Of a stretch of 64,000 nt of DNA, positions 9,115 to 19,190 are shown in pieces. Every line of letters begins with the position of its first letter. The stretch's first letter is position 1. Made by a program: the position numbers and the translations under genes. The stretch is from Lepidostoma basale (lineage: Eukaryota > Arthropoda > Insecta > Trichoptera > Lepidostomatidae), in contig JAHDVF020001564.1 in assembly GCA_022606425.2 (NCBI GenBank), forward strand, positions 682,001 to 746,000. The letters are read 5' to 3'. The notes under the pieces were generated by a model that did no database searches, was not told the DNA's origin, and saw only the letters and a program-made list of their open reading frames with translations.

Positions 9115-9200
9115 ACTTTTTTAGAAGTTTTATTGTATTTTATGGGAGTGACATTATTCGGATCGCTAGTGCGTTTTCAAATGTGCCAAGAATCTAACCC
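9115..9200. mobile_element. Foldback element family D, left-arm fragment
   Basis: TTTTAGAAGTTTTATTGTAT TTTATGGGAGTGACA matches the left arm of the copy at 9539. Confidence 0.45.
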
Positions 9201-9295
9201 CTATCCTTTTATATATTATACAACTAAAACCTGAAAAATTATTAATAACTATTCCTTTAACTGTTTAAATGAAAACAGAGTTATTTCTTTTGAAA

Positions 9296-9350
9296 TTGGC
9301 GCGACAGCTGTTTCGCTAAAAGATATTAGCATCATCAGGTGTTATAATCA
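9296..9350 (-). ncRNA. Hammerhead-ribozyme-like motif, minus arm
   Basis: On the minus strand, CTGATGA is at 9338-9332 and GAAA at 9314-9311, with stem II GCTAA/TTAGC between them. The palindrome ACAGCTGT follows, then C. Stem I can form outer pairs GATT/AATT across an internal loop. Confidence 0.45.
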
Positions 9351-9356
9351 ACAGTT

Positions 9357-9411
9357 GATTGTAACACCTGATGATGCTAACATCATTTAGCGAAACAGCT
9401 GTCGCAACAAT
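9357..9411 (+). ncRNA. Hammerhead-ribozyme-like motif, plus arm
   Basis: CTGATGA 9368-9374; stem II GCTAA 9376-9380 with TTAGC 9387-9391; GAAA 9392-9395; ACAGCTGT 9395-9402 then C9403 (GUC cleavage triplet 9401-9403). Stem I: C9367-G9404, an internal loop, then ATTGT (9358-9362) with ACAAT (9407-9411). The core is canonical except for one extra base (T9375) before stem II. Confidence 0.5.
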
Positions 9412-9538
9412 TTCAAAAGAAATATAATCAATTGTGATCTTCTATAACAGTGTTTTTTTTATAAACAGTTAATACTGTTGAAATAACAAAATGTTTCCAC
9501 CAAAACAATGGACTTTCTTAAAACTATTCCATTATTAA

Positions 9539-9712
9539 TTAATGCGAATGAAAACGTTAGTTTTCTAGAAGTTTTATTATATTTTATGGGAATGACATGT
9601 TTCGCCATTCTAAGACATTATCAAATGTGCATGCCTTAGAAGGGCGAAACATGTCATTACCATAAAATATAATAAAACTTCTAGAAAACTGACGTTTTCA
9701 TTCGTATTAATT
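9539..9712. mobile_element. Foldback element family D, best copy
   Basis: Left end AATGCGAATGAAAACGTTAG (9541-9560) pairs with right end CTGACGTTTTCATTCGTATT (9689-9708). The arms run almost to the centre through TTCTAGAAGTTTTATTATA and TGACATGTTTCGCC. The inner part of each arm has GGCGAAACATGTC, resembling the 3' half of the hammerhead-like motifs. Confidence 0.7.
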
Positions 9713-9863
9713 ATTTAATATGGAGTTTTGTTCAAGAAACCATAAATATTCCATTATTATTAAAGAAGCAAAACATAATAATCAAATTAATCTATAGCTA
9801 TGTTTCATAATAAACTTATATGGTTTTGTATATTAATATATATGTAGGTATATTGTATTATAT

Positions 9864-10022
9864 ATTAATGAAAATGTTTGTTTTATAGAAGTTTCATTAC
9901 ATTTGATAGAATTATATATCTCGCCTTGCTAAATGACATCTGATAATGCATTAGCATGGCGTGACGTGTCATTCTCATAAATTATAATAAAACTTCTAGA
10001 TAACTGATGTTGTCATTCATAT
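9864..10022. mobile_element. Foldback element family D, copy 4
   Basis: GAAAATGTTTGTTTTATAG ... CTAGATAACTGATGTTGTC. The centre has GACATCTGATAATGC and GGCGTGACGTGTCATT, so a CTGATAA block is kept on this strand. Confidence 0.6.
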
Positions 10023-10194
10023 TTAAAATAGGGGTTAATATTGTTGTTTAATAAACAATAAATATAATATAATACGCAGTGGCGGCTCGCGTAAGGGCAC
10101 CGTGGAAATACAGAGCCCCCTATTTTCACTTGATATTATCGATAACATTTTAAACAATTAGTCCTTTTTTATTTACTAATACTTGTACAAATAT

Positions 10195-10402
10195 GAAGTA
10201 GCGATGGATAGTCAGGCAGAGCAGCACCAGATGGGCACCCATAATATTCCAATGGAGGAACAAGGACAGGGAACGGTAGTGATGGACGGCCACCTAAAAG
10301 ATGGACTGATGACATTGCCCGAATAGCGACCTGGGTAAGGGAAAAAATAGGAACGAGTGGAAAAATAGAAAAGGCCTATATCTAGCATTACAACAACAAG
10401 AA
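10195..10402 (+). pseudogene. RTE-like LINE C-terminal remnant
   Basis: One frame gives GRPPKRWTDDIARIATWV, then EKAYI, the end signature (GRP...RW.DDI...) of RTE-like ORFs, ending before an ACAACAACAAG tail. Confidence 0.6.
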
Positions 10403-10617
10403 GACTATATAATCAAGTATAATGTCAGTAGACATATTCTAGTTTATGAAGAAGATACAAAAATCTTTGTATTCTAGAACCGTCAAGTGCACAGATCCAA
10501 TAGCATTGTGTTTGGCTGTTGTGCGCATGTGCGCATAGAAAGACGCGCATGCGTACACGATGCTTGTGCTTAAACCGTGTTCCATATCCTTGAATGCGAT
10601 AACTAACCAACTAAGAA

Positions 10618-10750
10618 ACACCACTCTATCATACACAGTGTATCCACACATTCGTCTTAGAGATCTCGTTTCTACTGCATTTATTCTACTTTCATCCTTC
10701 TTTTGCCAGTTCCATGCTTTGCATCCATACATAAGGGTCGGTAGAAGAAC
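10618..10750 (-). pseudogene. LINE-A fragment
   Basis: Minus frame: MYGCKAWNWQKKDESRINAV, then ETRSLRRMCGYTVYDRV. Truncated on both sides. Confidence 0.65.
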
Positions 10751-10869
10751 ATTGAATGTGATATTTGATTATCAGATTTTGTTATTAAGGATTATTTTGA
10801 ATAAACTTTCTTTTTAAAAATGTTTGTTTCTGTTTACCCAATTAAAAAAAAACTTAACATTTGAATAAG

Positions 10870-11060
10870 TTTTTGAAAACATTGTATTTTCACAACACAT
10901 TCTTGTACTTTTCACAAACATGTTAAAATTCATAAATCCACACACTGAAGAAGAGAAGTCTGTGTCCCGAAACATGTTTGTGAAAGGTGCAAAGAAGTGT
11001 TGTAAAAATACATTGTTTTCAAAAAGTTTTTTAAATGTGAATCCACAACACAAAGTGATG
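10870..11060 (+). repeat. Partly palindromic repeat with a hammerhead-like centre
   Basis: Two inverted arms of about 50 bp (10876-10925 and 10971-11022: AACATTGTATTTTCACAACA versus TGTTGTAAAAATACATTG) flank CTGAAGA (10945-10951), GAAA (10969-10972), ACATGT and T10978. Stem I CACA/TGTG pairs (10941-10944 with 10979-10982). Stem II is poor, so this copy looks degenerate. Confidence 0.4.
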
Positions 11061-11104
11061 GCGAATATAGAAGAGATTCTTAATGCAAGTGTTGTATCAA
11101 ACGC

Positions 11105-11357
11105 CAAAATGTTTAAAAAATTTACAATGGCTAAACTATTTGGTACTCCTGAATTGTACCGAATGGAAAGAATTAATGAAAGAGACAGAACTATTAAATA
11201 ATTATATGTAAATGACGTGAATGGAGCTAGAAATAGAGGAAGGCCGAGAAAAAAATGGCATGATCAAATCAATCAAATATTAAATTTCGGACACTTAAAG
11301 AGTCAGAGAAATCGACGTAAATGTATAATACGATGATTGAATTTAGAGAAAGTGAGA
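11105..11357 (+). pseudogene. LINE-A C-terminal remnant, upstream part
   Basis: Reads YRMERINERDRTIK then, after a stop, LYVNDVNGARNRGRPRKKWH and HDQINQILNFGHLKSQRNRR. Its 3' end resumes at 11725 after another LINE tail. Confidence 0.65.
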
Positions 11358-11724
11358 GAGTATGTCTGCAGAATCTTCGGACCCATTAAGGATGGTCAGA
11401 CGTGGAGAAGGAGATACAACACAGAGCATATACAATCTATACCAGGACGTCAGCGTGGTCAAGTTTATAAAGATTAACAGACTGCGCTGGCACTTGCACG
11501 GCATGGGGGATCTGGAGCTCCTTAAAAGAGTGCTGTATGACAATCCAGTAGGGCGAAGAAGCGTCGGCTGGCCGAGACTGTGATGGTTGGATGGTGCCGT
11601 GGCAGACTGTCGGGTCCTGGAGCAGCAAGACTGGAAGGTGGCGGTCAGAGACAGGACGGGATGGAGACGTTTCTTGGAAGAGGCTAAGACCCACCAAGGG
11701 TTGTAGCGCCGGAGAAGAAGAAGA
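11358..11724 (+). pseudogene. RTE-like LINE 3' end nested in LINE-A
   Basis: Frames give RLRWHLHGMGDLELLKRVL, GRRSVGWPRL and, in the next frame, DWKVAVRDRTGWRRFLEEAK, ending in an AGAAGAAGAAGAAG tail. It interrupts LINE-A, whose GTCAGGAGAGAACAATATGG follows directly. Confidence 0.6.
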
Positions 11725-11815
11725 AGAGAGAAGTAGTCAGGAGAGAACAATATGGCGGTCCATTCTTTGTGCCTACCCCTCCGGGAGACGCCGTGTTAGT
11801 ACATTAGTTAGCTAA
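11725..11815 (+). mobile_element. LINE-A 3' end (resumed)
   Basis: Carries GGCGGTCCATTCTTTGTGCC, a CCCCTCCGGGAG hairpin (UCCG loop) and TTAGTTAGCTAA. It belongs with 11105-11357. Confidence 0.55.
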
Positions 11816-12130
11816 TAATTTTTTTGGAGCAGCACCCCACTAATTTTATCTACGATCTCATGTTATTTGTTATGCTTGTTTTGTTTTATTTTTTATACAT
11901 ATTTGGAGTAGGTAAGCAAGCAGCTTTATGCGGGTTTTCCAGTGGTCAAAGGTCACGCTTTCAATCAATCTCCATAATGGTTTTTTCCATATTCCACGAA
12001 GCAGGTCGTTTAACACCGCCACACGGGCTCCCAGAGACTCGAGGTCGATTCCTCGGTAATTAGTAGGGTTCGGATTTGTTATATTATATATGTGTTACTC
12101 AAAAAAACTTAAAAACATTATTTTTGTGAC
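11816..12130. other. No feature recognised
   Basis: A 79-codon frame here lacks any recognisable motif. Confidence 0.3.
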
Positions 12131-12312
12131 TTCTTCTTCTTCAAGTGCCCTGTCGAGTCCCTCCAACGTCGGGGATCACCTCGGCGAACCTGTCCCTGTC
12201 CTGCGCCGTTCGGAACAGCTCCTCTATACTTCCAATGACGGTCCACTCCCTCATGTTTCGCAGCCAGGACCTTTGTGTCCTACCGGGCCCTCAGTGTCCC
12301 TCAATTCTGCGT
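12131..12312 (-). pseudogene. RTE-like LINE 3' end (family P)
   Basis: Minus translation contains RSWLRNMREWTV, then ELFRTAQDRDRFAEVI before a poly-AAG tail. A second copy is at 57715-57900 (minus). Confidence 0.55.
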
Positions 12313-12317
12313 CTATT

Positions 12318-12500
12318 TGTCCCTGATAATTACCTTTATCAAAGACAGCAGAGATTGTTTTATTTGCCGCGCTGCAGAACCAACCTGCTAATGGTTATGC
12401 CTGTGGGTAGGGCAATCTTATTGCTTAATCGGGTCGCCTCGGAGGTCGACATATTTCGTGATAGTAGGAGTTGCCTCATCAATGTTATGATTCTTTCTAA
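12318..12500 (+). pseudogene. LINE-E C-terminal fragment
   Basis: Reads VPDNYLYQRQQRLFYLPRCR, TNLLMVMPVGRAILLLNRV, then ASEVDIF: the QRQHRLFYLP...TNL.LVTPVGRAISLLN signature of LINE-E. Confidence 0.65.
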
Positions 12501-12644
12501 TTCTTAAGCTTAATTTTTTATATATTTTTTTTATGCTTCTCTTATAAATTCTAATAATATAATTGCAAACAACCTGGTAATATATGTCTGTAATGTTTGT
12601 GATTTTTATTAAAATAAATGAAATGAAATGAAAAATTTTCCCCC

Positions 12645-12901
12645 TTCAATATCAATTGGAAAAGATAGTAATTTTCCCTAAGCAGCACATGACCCAGATG
12701 TGAAATCTTCCGAACCTTGATAGTTGACAACAGCTCCCTGTCAACTCTAGCTCGCCTCAGGACTTCGGTATTGGTAACCATGTCTGTCCAGGGAATTCCG
12801 AGCATTCGGCGATAGAGACACATTTCAAATGCTTGCAGTATGTTCATTGAATTGACTTTTAAGGTCCACGTTTCACATCCATACAATAAAACAAACCACA
12901 C
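12645..12901 (-). pseudogene. LINE post-RT region (family Q)
   Basis: Frame reads LLYGCETWTLKVNSMN, then LYRRMLGIPWTDMVTNTEVL, then RKISHLGHVL. The YGCETWTL...RRML.IPWTD..TN.E.L series is a widespread arthropod endonuclease-reverse-transcriptase remnant. Confidence 0.65.
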
Positions 12902-13039
12902 ATAGCATTTGATCGTTCTCTATTTTTGTATGCCAAATATTATTTTTTATTCTAGATGTTTACCCTTCATTGCGTGACTTTTTTTAATTTTAACGAAGAT
13001 GATTTAAAAAAATAGAATATGGAAATATATCCACTAAAA

Positions 13040-13265
13040 CAATGATCGCAGTACATAATGGATTTCTAGAGTCAATCCTTATGTATGGGAGTGAAGCTTG
13101 GAGCTGGCAAAAGTAGGATGAATCAGGTGCGAGAAAACGATATATTATAGAATCCCGAACGACGAAATAAGCAAGAAATGTAATTGTATCATAAGAAAAA
13201 TTAAAAAAGGATCCCTAAGATGGTTTGGACATATGGAACAAATGGATATTTAAACAAAATTTAAG
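13040..13265 (+). pseudogene. LINE-B fragment
   Basis: DNA-level match to LINE-B: CTTATGTATGGGAGTGAAGC, CGAACGACGAAATAAGC, GGATCCCTAAGATGGTTTGG. The frame is interrupted. Confidence 0.55.
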
Positions 13266-13765
13266 TTAAAACCAGGAACGCATGAGAGATGGTTCGACAT
13301 TAGGAAGACAAGATACTATCTAAAGTCAAGAGTATTTGTCTTCTGAACCTACTTTCACTAATTTGAAAGGCGTCGATTTCCGAGAAGATCGTGTTCAGCA
13401 GACTGATTGCTCTTTCCACTGATGTCACCAGAGGCAGGTTGGTTCTGGCGGCCGGTGGGTCAAACAATATATGCTGTCGCTGTTGGGGATATCTATCAGG
13501 AACAAAAATACCAACTTTCACCAGAACGGCCGAGTTTTCGAAATATCCCTTGGTTAAAATGAAGAAATGGGTTATGAGATGCTCATCCCTTAGAAGCTGC
13601 AGATAGTTGGTCCCAAACATTCCAAAAAGAAATGCAGTGGGATTGAGCCACGGATTACTGTCATACACCCTCATGTAGATACACTTTTTTCTGAACCCTC
13701 TCCAGCATAACGGAATATTTCGCCTCGTGAGGACTCTATATCACACTTTCGAGTCTGCTACGAAC
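13266..13765 (-). pseudogene. LINE-E C-terminal region, long copy
   Basis: Open frame 13300-13674 (124 aa) runs from NPWLNPTAFLFGMFGTNYL through LITHFFILTKGYFENSAVL and QQRQHILFDP to FRRQILLTLDSILSS, where it ends naturally, as does the copy at 49663-49983. No catalytic RT motif is included. The family name and clade were not recognised with certainty. Confidence 0.65.
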
Positions 13766-13984
13766 CAATGAGTTATATATAAAGGAAAAGAAGAAGAAGA
13801 ATATCATAATTGTTAAATAAATTATTCGTAAGAAAATTCCATACACTGCCAGCCTATAGCGAGAACAATAACAAGTGCCCCATTTATGACTACTTCCTTT
13901 ATATGACCTACTTTGTAGTTTGTTTTACTCCGAGGGGTGAGCCGCAATACCTACTTCCGCATGCCATGTTTTCCTCAGTCTTCT

Positions 13985-14640
13985 TCGACCTAAAGCTATA
14001 TTGCACATCATATATAAATTCGAATTCGATGGGCGAGTAGAGAGGGATATTGAAAGAAGGGTTGGGGCAGGCAACAAAGTGAATGGTGCACTTAAAGTTG
14101 TCATCGCAAACAAAAATCTATACAAAAAAGCTAAAATGGCAGTGTACAATGGTGTTCTTGTACCGACCCTTATGTATGGAAGCGAAGCATGGAAGTGGCA
14201 AAAGAAGGATGAAAGTAGAATAAATGCAGTAGAAATGAGATCTCTTAGACGAATGTGTGGATACTCTGTGTATGATAGAGTGTCGAATGAAAATATAAGA
14301 AGTGAATGCGGTGCGAATGTGGTCGTTATGAACAAAATAATGAAAGGATCATAAAGATGGTTTGGACACATGGAAAGAATGAATGAAGAAAGAATGGTAA
14401 AAAAAGTATATGTTAACAATGTGAATGGAGCTAGAAATAGAGGAAGACCGAGGGAAACGTGGTGTGATCTAATAAATCAAATATTGAATGTCGGCCACGT
14501 GAGGAGTCAGAGAAATCGACGCGCGTGCATGACGCGATGTATGAATGTTGAGGAGAGAAATATGTCAGGAAAGAAAAGTGTGGCCCTCCATTCTTTCTGC
14601 CTACCCCTTCGGGGAGGCGGCGGGATGGTTAGTTAGTTAG
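13985..14640 (+). pseudogene. LINE-A C-terminal region with intact 3' tail
   Basis: DGRVERDIERRVGAGNKVNG, MYGSEAWKWQKKDES, SLRRMCGYSVYDRVSNENIR, a stop after MNKIMKGS, then RWFGHMERMNEERMVKKV, GRPRETWCDLIN and RRACMTRCMNVEE, then a frame slip. Ends CTACCCCTTCGGGGAGGCGG, GGATGGTTAG and TTAG units. Confidence 0.75.
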
Positions 14641-15224
14641 TTTTAAAATATTACGCGTTTACAGTTTAATAAAAAGGGTTCCGTCGGCAAAAAAGTTTAA
14701 AAACCGCTGGTCTATTATAACTTATGAATTTGACGACCACTGGTTTACTCCATTTTGAAACATCGGGATTTTTATTTATTCAGGCCAAAAAACCATTTAA
14801 ACAAAAAATATACTTATATACCCCTTGATTATTATCAAATTCAAAGAAAACCATTGATTAATAACCATTCATGCTATTTGACATTTTGTACGAGTTTTAA
14901 AATGAATAAATTAAGTTTTTTATTTCGTCAGGCGCGGTTCGAAACACAATAAATTGAATCGTACATACACACTATGGTACACTCCATGTCCGATACTTTT
15001 GATTCACGACTTTTCGCTTGAAGTGGGTGGTAAATTAATTTATGAGCAGCGGCTGTATCGCGAATGACAGCTAGGCGCTGAGTCACCAGTATTGCCGGGA
15101 AAGTTCGCGAACTTGAAAGCTTTTCTCAGAACTAATTGAGTGCCGAAAATATGTAACACAAGAAACGGTTTTCTTCATTTTAATTAAATTAACTTCCTTT
15201 ACCGGTGCTGCATAGCTAATACAT
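14641..15224. other. No feature recognised
   Basis: Weak 65-codon frames only. Confidence 0.3.
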
Positions 15225-15312
15225 ATTTTACTATTATTATTATTATTGTTTTCTTGAATAGTTTCTTACTCAGCGCCCTTGAGATGAGTTATTCATAAAA
15301 ATGGCGCTCTAT
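15225..15312 (+). mobile_element. LINE-R (CR1/L2-like) 3' end, solo
   Basis: ATTATTATTATTATTG, then AGCGCCCTTGAGATGAG and TTCATAAAAATGGCGCT match the 3' end of the LINE-R element at 45180-45260. Confidence 0.6.
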
Positions 15313-15404
15313 ACTCGTATTACGGAATTTCACAGCGTTAATACATTAAGATTATCAATCTGCCTTTATTATTTTTATTCTTTTATTTAATTTATTTAAA
15401 AAAA

Positions 15405-15870
15405 AAACAATTGGGTTATATGGATACATTTTTAGATCTTACTTTTAATTATGTAATGTTTCAGGTATATTTTATATTGAGTTGTAGTGAGACTCCTTGT
15501 GTCTTTTGGTAGTTCATTGTAAAGTTTCAGTCCGTTGTTCAATATCCTTGATTGTCCTGTCTTAGTTCGTGCATTCCGTAAGTGATATCTGTCACAGTTC
15601 CTGGTCCAGTGTCTGTGTATGTCTGAATTTTTAGTTAATTTGTAGGTGCTGTCTGTTGTCTTTTCCATGGTCACTCTGTGTACAATTTTCAAGGTCTCAA
15701 ATTTGGTCAGGTCTGATATGTCCATTTGTTTTGTTTGTCTGTATACTTGTATGGTTGGGGTAAGATAGTTAATGTTATAAGCTAACTTTATTATTTTATT
15801 TTGTTGTCTTTGGAGTCTGGAGATGTCCTTTTGGTTTCCTGTCCTCCAGAAGGGAATCATATATGTCAGT
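15405..15870 (-). pseudogene. LINE reverse-transcriptase C-terminal region
   Basis: Open frame 15432-15860 (142 aa): a RLQRQQNKIIKLAYNINYLT segment, then KFETLKIVHRVT, RYHLRNARTKTGQ and LKLYNELPKDTRSL. The LQ..QNK.IR and YNxLP signatures are characteristic of the end of CR1/Jockey-type RT proteins. Truncated upstream. Confidence 0.65.
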
Positions 15871-16144
15871 TGGATTAAATTATCAAATTTGGTTTAGTAG
15901 AAAAAACATAATTTGACATTCTGATTTGAATTCGATTAATCAGTTTTGTCACTGGGCGAAGGAAAAATCGAATAGTCAATGCCCTGAGGTCGATACGCTG
16001 CCCTACTGATCTGCTTATCGTGTTTTAGGATGGAGCCCTTCCATTTAGATTGTGGGCTATACACAGGGACGGATAAGAGACTTATGCGAGGGCTACGGAA
16101 AAATTCAAACACTGTTTCCTCGACAGCAATAACAATTGTGAATT

Positions 16145-16400
16145 CTTCTTCTTAGTAACACTCCACTGGTGGATGTATGCCTCTTCAAACGTTCTCCATT
16201 TTTCTCTGTCCTGTGCGACTGTCCTAGGCAAATAGTGTTGAATCATGGCGTATCTCAAATTATTAATTCAAGTTCCGCCAACCGATATGCCGTTCACCCA
16301 GCCCTCCAAGGCTTTTCACATTATACATATATTCAACGTATGCGTTCCATGTGACCAAACCAACGCAGTGATCCTTTCTTTCGCTGTACATTCCTTCCTA
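16145..16400 (-). mobile_element. Probable RTE-like LINE 3' end
   Basis: Starts on minus with a GAAGAAG-like tail; the reversed sequence has ...GGAGAACGTTTGAAGAGGCA. Frame heavily broken. Confidence 0.35.
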
Positions 16401-16439
16401 AAAACGGCATTTGAAACTCTTTAGTATATCGTTTTACCT

Positions 16440-16735
16440 CACATACGTGTGAAAGAGATGAAAGGGTTGGATGTAGGTGCCAAAATGAGCGGAGTGTAAG
16501 TAAGCTGTCTCTTGTATGCGAATGACGCTGTCTTACTTGCAGACAACGACCATGAACTATAAGTTCTGATGAATAGTATGTATGAGGTATGTATGCGAAA
16601 TGAGGTACGGAGCCGAGACGTGGACACTGACAAAAGGTCTAGTCTACAGATTCCAGGTCGTCCAACGCGCCATGGAAAGAGCCATGCTTGGAATAACCTT
16701 GTGGGACAGATTTAGAAACGAATTTATTCTTTTTT
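16440..16735 (+). pseudogene. Chimeric LINE debris with mutated catalytic site
   Basis: 16440-16565 encodes KEMKGLDVGAKMSGV then CLLYANDAVLLADNDHEL. It matches the LINE-A RT at 46835, where the catalytic motif is YADD; here the first aspartate is Asn. From about 16590 a different LINE begins (AETWTLTKGL, VQRAMERAMLGI). Confidence 0.6.
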
Positions 16736-16739
16736 TATA

Positions 16740-16960
16740 AGGATTAATTGTATCTCAATAGAGACGAAGATGTAAATTGTTTTTCCGGGAACAGAATATG
16801 GTGGCCGAGGTGCTTACAGAACTTATGACCTGTCACTGGTTGGGTTGAGCGATCGCTTTATGTTTAACAACATTCCCCATTCCGCCCTTCTTATGAACAC
16901 CACATCTGACAATTTTTTGTAACTTGTATATATGCTCCCGCGCTAATCTTTACATATTTT
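16740..16960 (+). repeat. Dispersed repeat G, diverged copy
   Basis: AATTGTATCTCAATAGAGAC, ACCTGTCACTGGTTGGG, CAACATTCCCCATTCC and TGTATATATGC in the same order as 61655-61840. Confidence 0.6.
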
Positions 16961-17094
16961 AGTTCACTCTACACTAGCGTCATCTATTAAGATTGGGAAG
17001 CATTAAGCAGAAAGCTTTATTAATGCACTGTGAAAGTCTCTGCAAATCATACAGTACTAGATTACGCCTGAAGATGTCTCTCAAATTTTTATGC

Positions 17095-17350
17095 CTATTT
17101 GGACCAACAAACCAAGGTGACTGAGGAGGCTGAAGTGGCGATGGGCTGGCCATATCTGTCGGAGAACCGACGGCACTGGAGTGGAGACCGCGTACAGGAT
17201 TCCGCAGAGTTGGACGTCCCCCTGCCCGCTGGACCGACGATCTGAAGAGGATTGCTGGACATGGATGGATGGGAGTGGCAATGGATAGGGGACGGTGGCG
17301 TGCTTTGGGAAAGGCCTACATTCAGCAGTGGATGACAGACGGCTAATGAT
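17095..17350 (+). pseudogene. RTE-like LINE C-terminus with GATGATGAT tail
   Basis: One frame gives WTDDLKRIAGHGWMGVAMDR then WRALGKAYIQQWMTDG and a stop, the canonical RTE-like ending, followed by TAATGATGATGATGA. Confidence 0.7.
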
Positions 17351-17490
17351 GATGATGAATTTACTGGGAAATTTTGAGTATTGCGTCGAGTTGATCCACC
17401 CCTGGCAGTAGACGACACTTTTATCATAGTTTGTGTGCGGTCCCACGGCAACATGGACAAACACAGACAGTTCATGAAGCTCTCCATAAT
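17350..17490 (-). CDS. Possible exon or pseudogene, function unknown
   Basis: Minus reading gives YIDYGELHELSVFVHVAVGP then HTNYDKSVVYCQGWINSTQY, without stops for about 47 codons and in sequence unlike the LINE families here. Flanking splice signals are weak (AATAG before, CCAGTAAAT after), and an RTE tail abuts the far end. No family recognised. Confidence 0.25.
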
Positions 17491-17723
17491 CGATGTACTA
17501 TTTAGATTCCACAAATTGAACTAACCCTAATAGCCAAAAAGCATTAACATTCATTAAACATCATTAATAAAAGATTTTGAAAGAAAAACAGGCAAACAAA
17601 CGAACATTTTTGACGTCAATAGCATAAATTATATTACGAGAATGTTTTCCTTCTAATTAAACAGTAAATATTTAAGGTGTATAAGAGTTATTTAAAATGA
17701 AAACTACGTGAACAATGAGTTAA

Positions 17724-18510
17724 CCGTCGCGTTGCCATGTGGTCAATTGAGTTTCCACTGCCAATTTAAAGTTGATTTTCTTAAAACCTATGGACCCTAA
17801 TATTATAAAAAAAATTGTAATCCTCCATTGAAGTGTTCTCAATATTTCGTAATAAAAAAAAAAGCAAAAAATTACTTCCTTCATCCCAAAAAAATATATT
17901 TTCTAAGACTGCCCTCACCTTCATTCGTGTTAAGGTAGAATTTGTTTTGCTAATATTTACAACTTTATCAAAAGTGACAAATACTTACTCGCTGTTTTGA
18001 ACGTATTATAAATTATATCTTTGGCCTTTTCAATATGTACGTAATAATACCGACTGTAGACGGAAACGCAGGACGCAACTTAATAATATCAGAACTGTGA
18101 AAATATTAACACTTTACCAAAAGGGACAAATATTAATACGTACTCGTTGTCTTGAACGTACTATACATTTTGCCTAGGTGCCTTTATCATACGTAAAATA
18201 TCGTAAAGTCTCGCCCCGCCGGCCGCCGCGCGGCGCTTGTTTATACTTGATGTCACAGTTGCTCGTATGCTGTGACGCATTCCATATCAGAAATCGCATG
18301 GTTCCAGAAAAAAATTAACAATGATATGTTTTTCAAATAATCCATGTATGTTATAGATATCGATCTATTCCTAATGAAATTCCCTACAAGATGACATAAA
18401 TTAAATTTTGATTCATCGAGTCATATGCTTGATATTTAGATAAAGTTAGCGGTAAACTGAATTTACCACATGGGAGCGAGCGTTTTGTTTTGAACACGGT
18501 ACGTTAAGGG
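17724..18510. mobile_element. piggyBac-like MITE (element Y), copy 2
   Basis: Flanked by TTAA at 17720-17723 and 18511-18514, with the same ends as copy 1 (CCGTCGCGTTGCCATG; CGGTACGTTAAGGG). It is about 100 bp longer because of an extra segment near 17925-18025 that resembles its own following sequence, i.e. an internal partial duplication, or a deletion in copy 1. Confidence 0.75.
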
Positions 18511-18514
18511 TTAA

Positions 18515-18900
18515 ACCAACCATCACACCGTTCTGTCTTGACATACCTCTCTAGCTTCCTTCACATTACATGCATGATCGTCGATTCTTTCGACTTCGAA
18601 TGTGGCCGCCCTCAGTATTTGATTAATTTGGTCATGCCATGCTTTCCTTGGTATTTTACGGCTTGTCTTTATACTCACACTTCTTGTATACAACATTTTA
18701 ACTATTCTTCTCTCGTCCATTCGTTCCATATGTCCAAACCATCTCAGGGATCCTTTTTTTAATTTTACTTATAATGCAATCATCTGCCTTATATTTCTTC
18801 CTTATTTCGTCGTTCGGTATTCTATAATATTTCGTTTTCATCTCAGTGATCTCATTTCTATAGTATTTATCCTACTTTCATCATTTTTTGCCAGGTACAA
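18515..18900 (-). pseudogene. LINE-B-like C-terminal remnant
   Basis: Frame 18523-18729: MERMDERRIVKMLYTRSVS, KIPRKAWHDQINQILR, then NVKEAREVCQDRTV. It starts right at the TTAA of element Y and has no (CTAA)n tail of its own. Confidence 0.65.
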
Positions 18901-19190
18901 GGGGACCTCATCTCTACCGCATTTATTCTGCTCTCATCCTTCTTCTGCCAGTTCCATGCTTCGCTTCCATACATAAGGGTTGGGACTAGAACTCCATTGT
19001 GAACGGCCGTTTTCGCTTTCTTTGATAAATTCGACATTCAATATTTGATTTAATTGTTAACATATAATTTTTTTACCATTATTTCTTCATTCGTTCTTTC
19101 CGTGTATTCAAACCATGTTAACGTTCTTTTCATTATTTTGTACATAACACTTTCATTCGCACTGCATTCACTCTTATATTTGCATCAGAA
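18901..19190 (-). pseudogene. LINE-C and LINE-A fragments in series
   Basis: 18901-19030 matches LINE-C (ACCTCATCTCTACCGCATTT, GGGACTAGAACTCCATTGTG). From 19031 the sequence switches to LINE-A (GACATTCAATATTTGATTTA). Chimeric junctions without tails. Confidence 0.55.

Larger units (their letters stand above)
9282..9423. mobile_element. Palindromic element carrying two head-to-head hammerhead-like motifs
   Basis: Arms 9282-9351 and 9355-9423 are near-perfect inverted copies (TATTTCTTTTGAAATTG ... CAATTTCAAAAGAAATA). Each arm encodes CTGATGA...GAAACAGCTGTC, one on each strand. A diverged relative of the right side is at 35185-35305. Confidence 0.65.

Noticed and set aside
17081..17464. 127-codon minus frame as one protein
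   Set aside because: Its downstream two thirds is antisense to an RTE-like LINE end; only the 17350-17490 portion is retained as a weak candidate.
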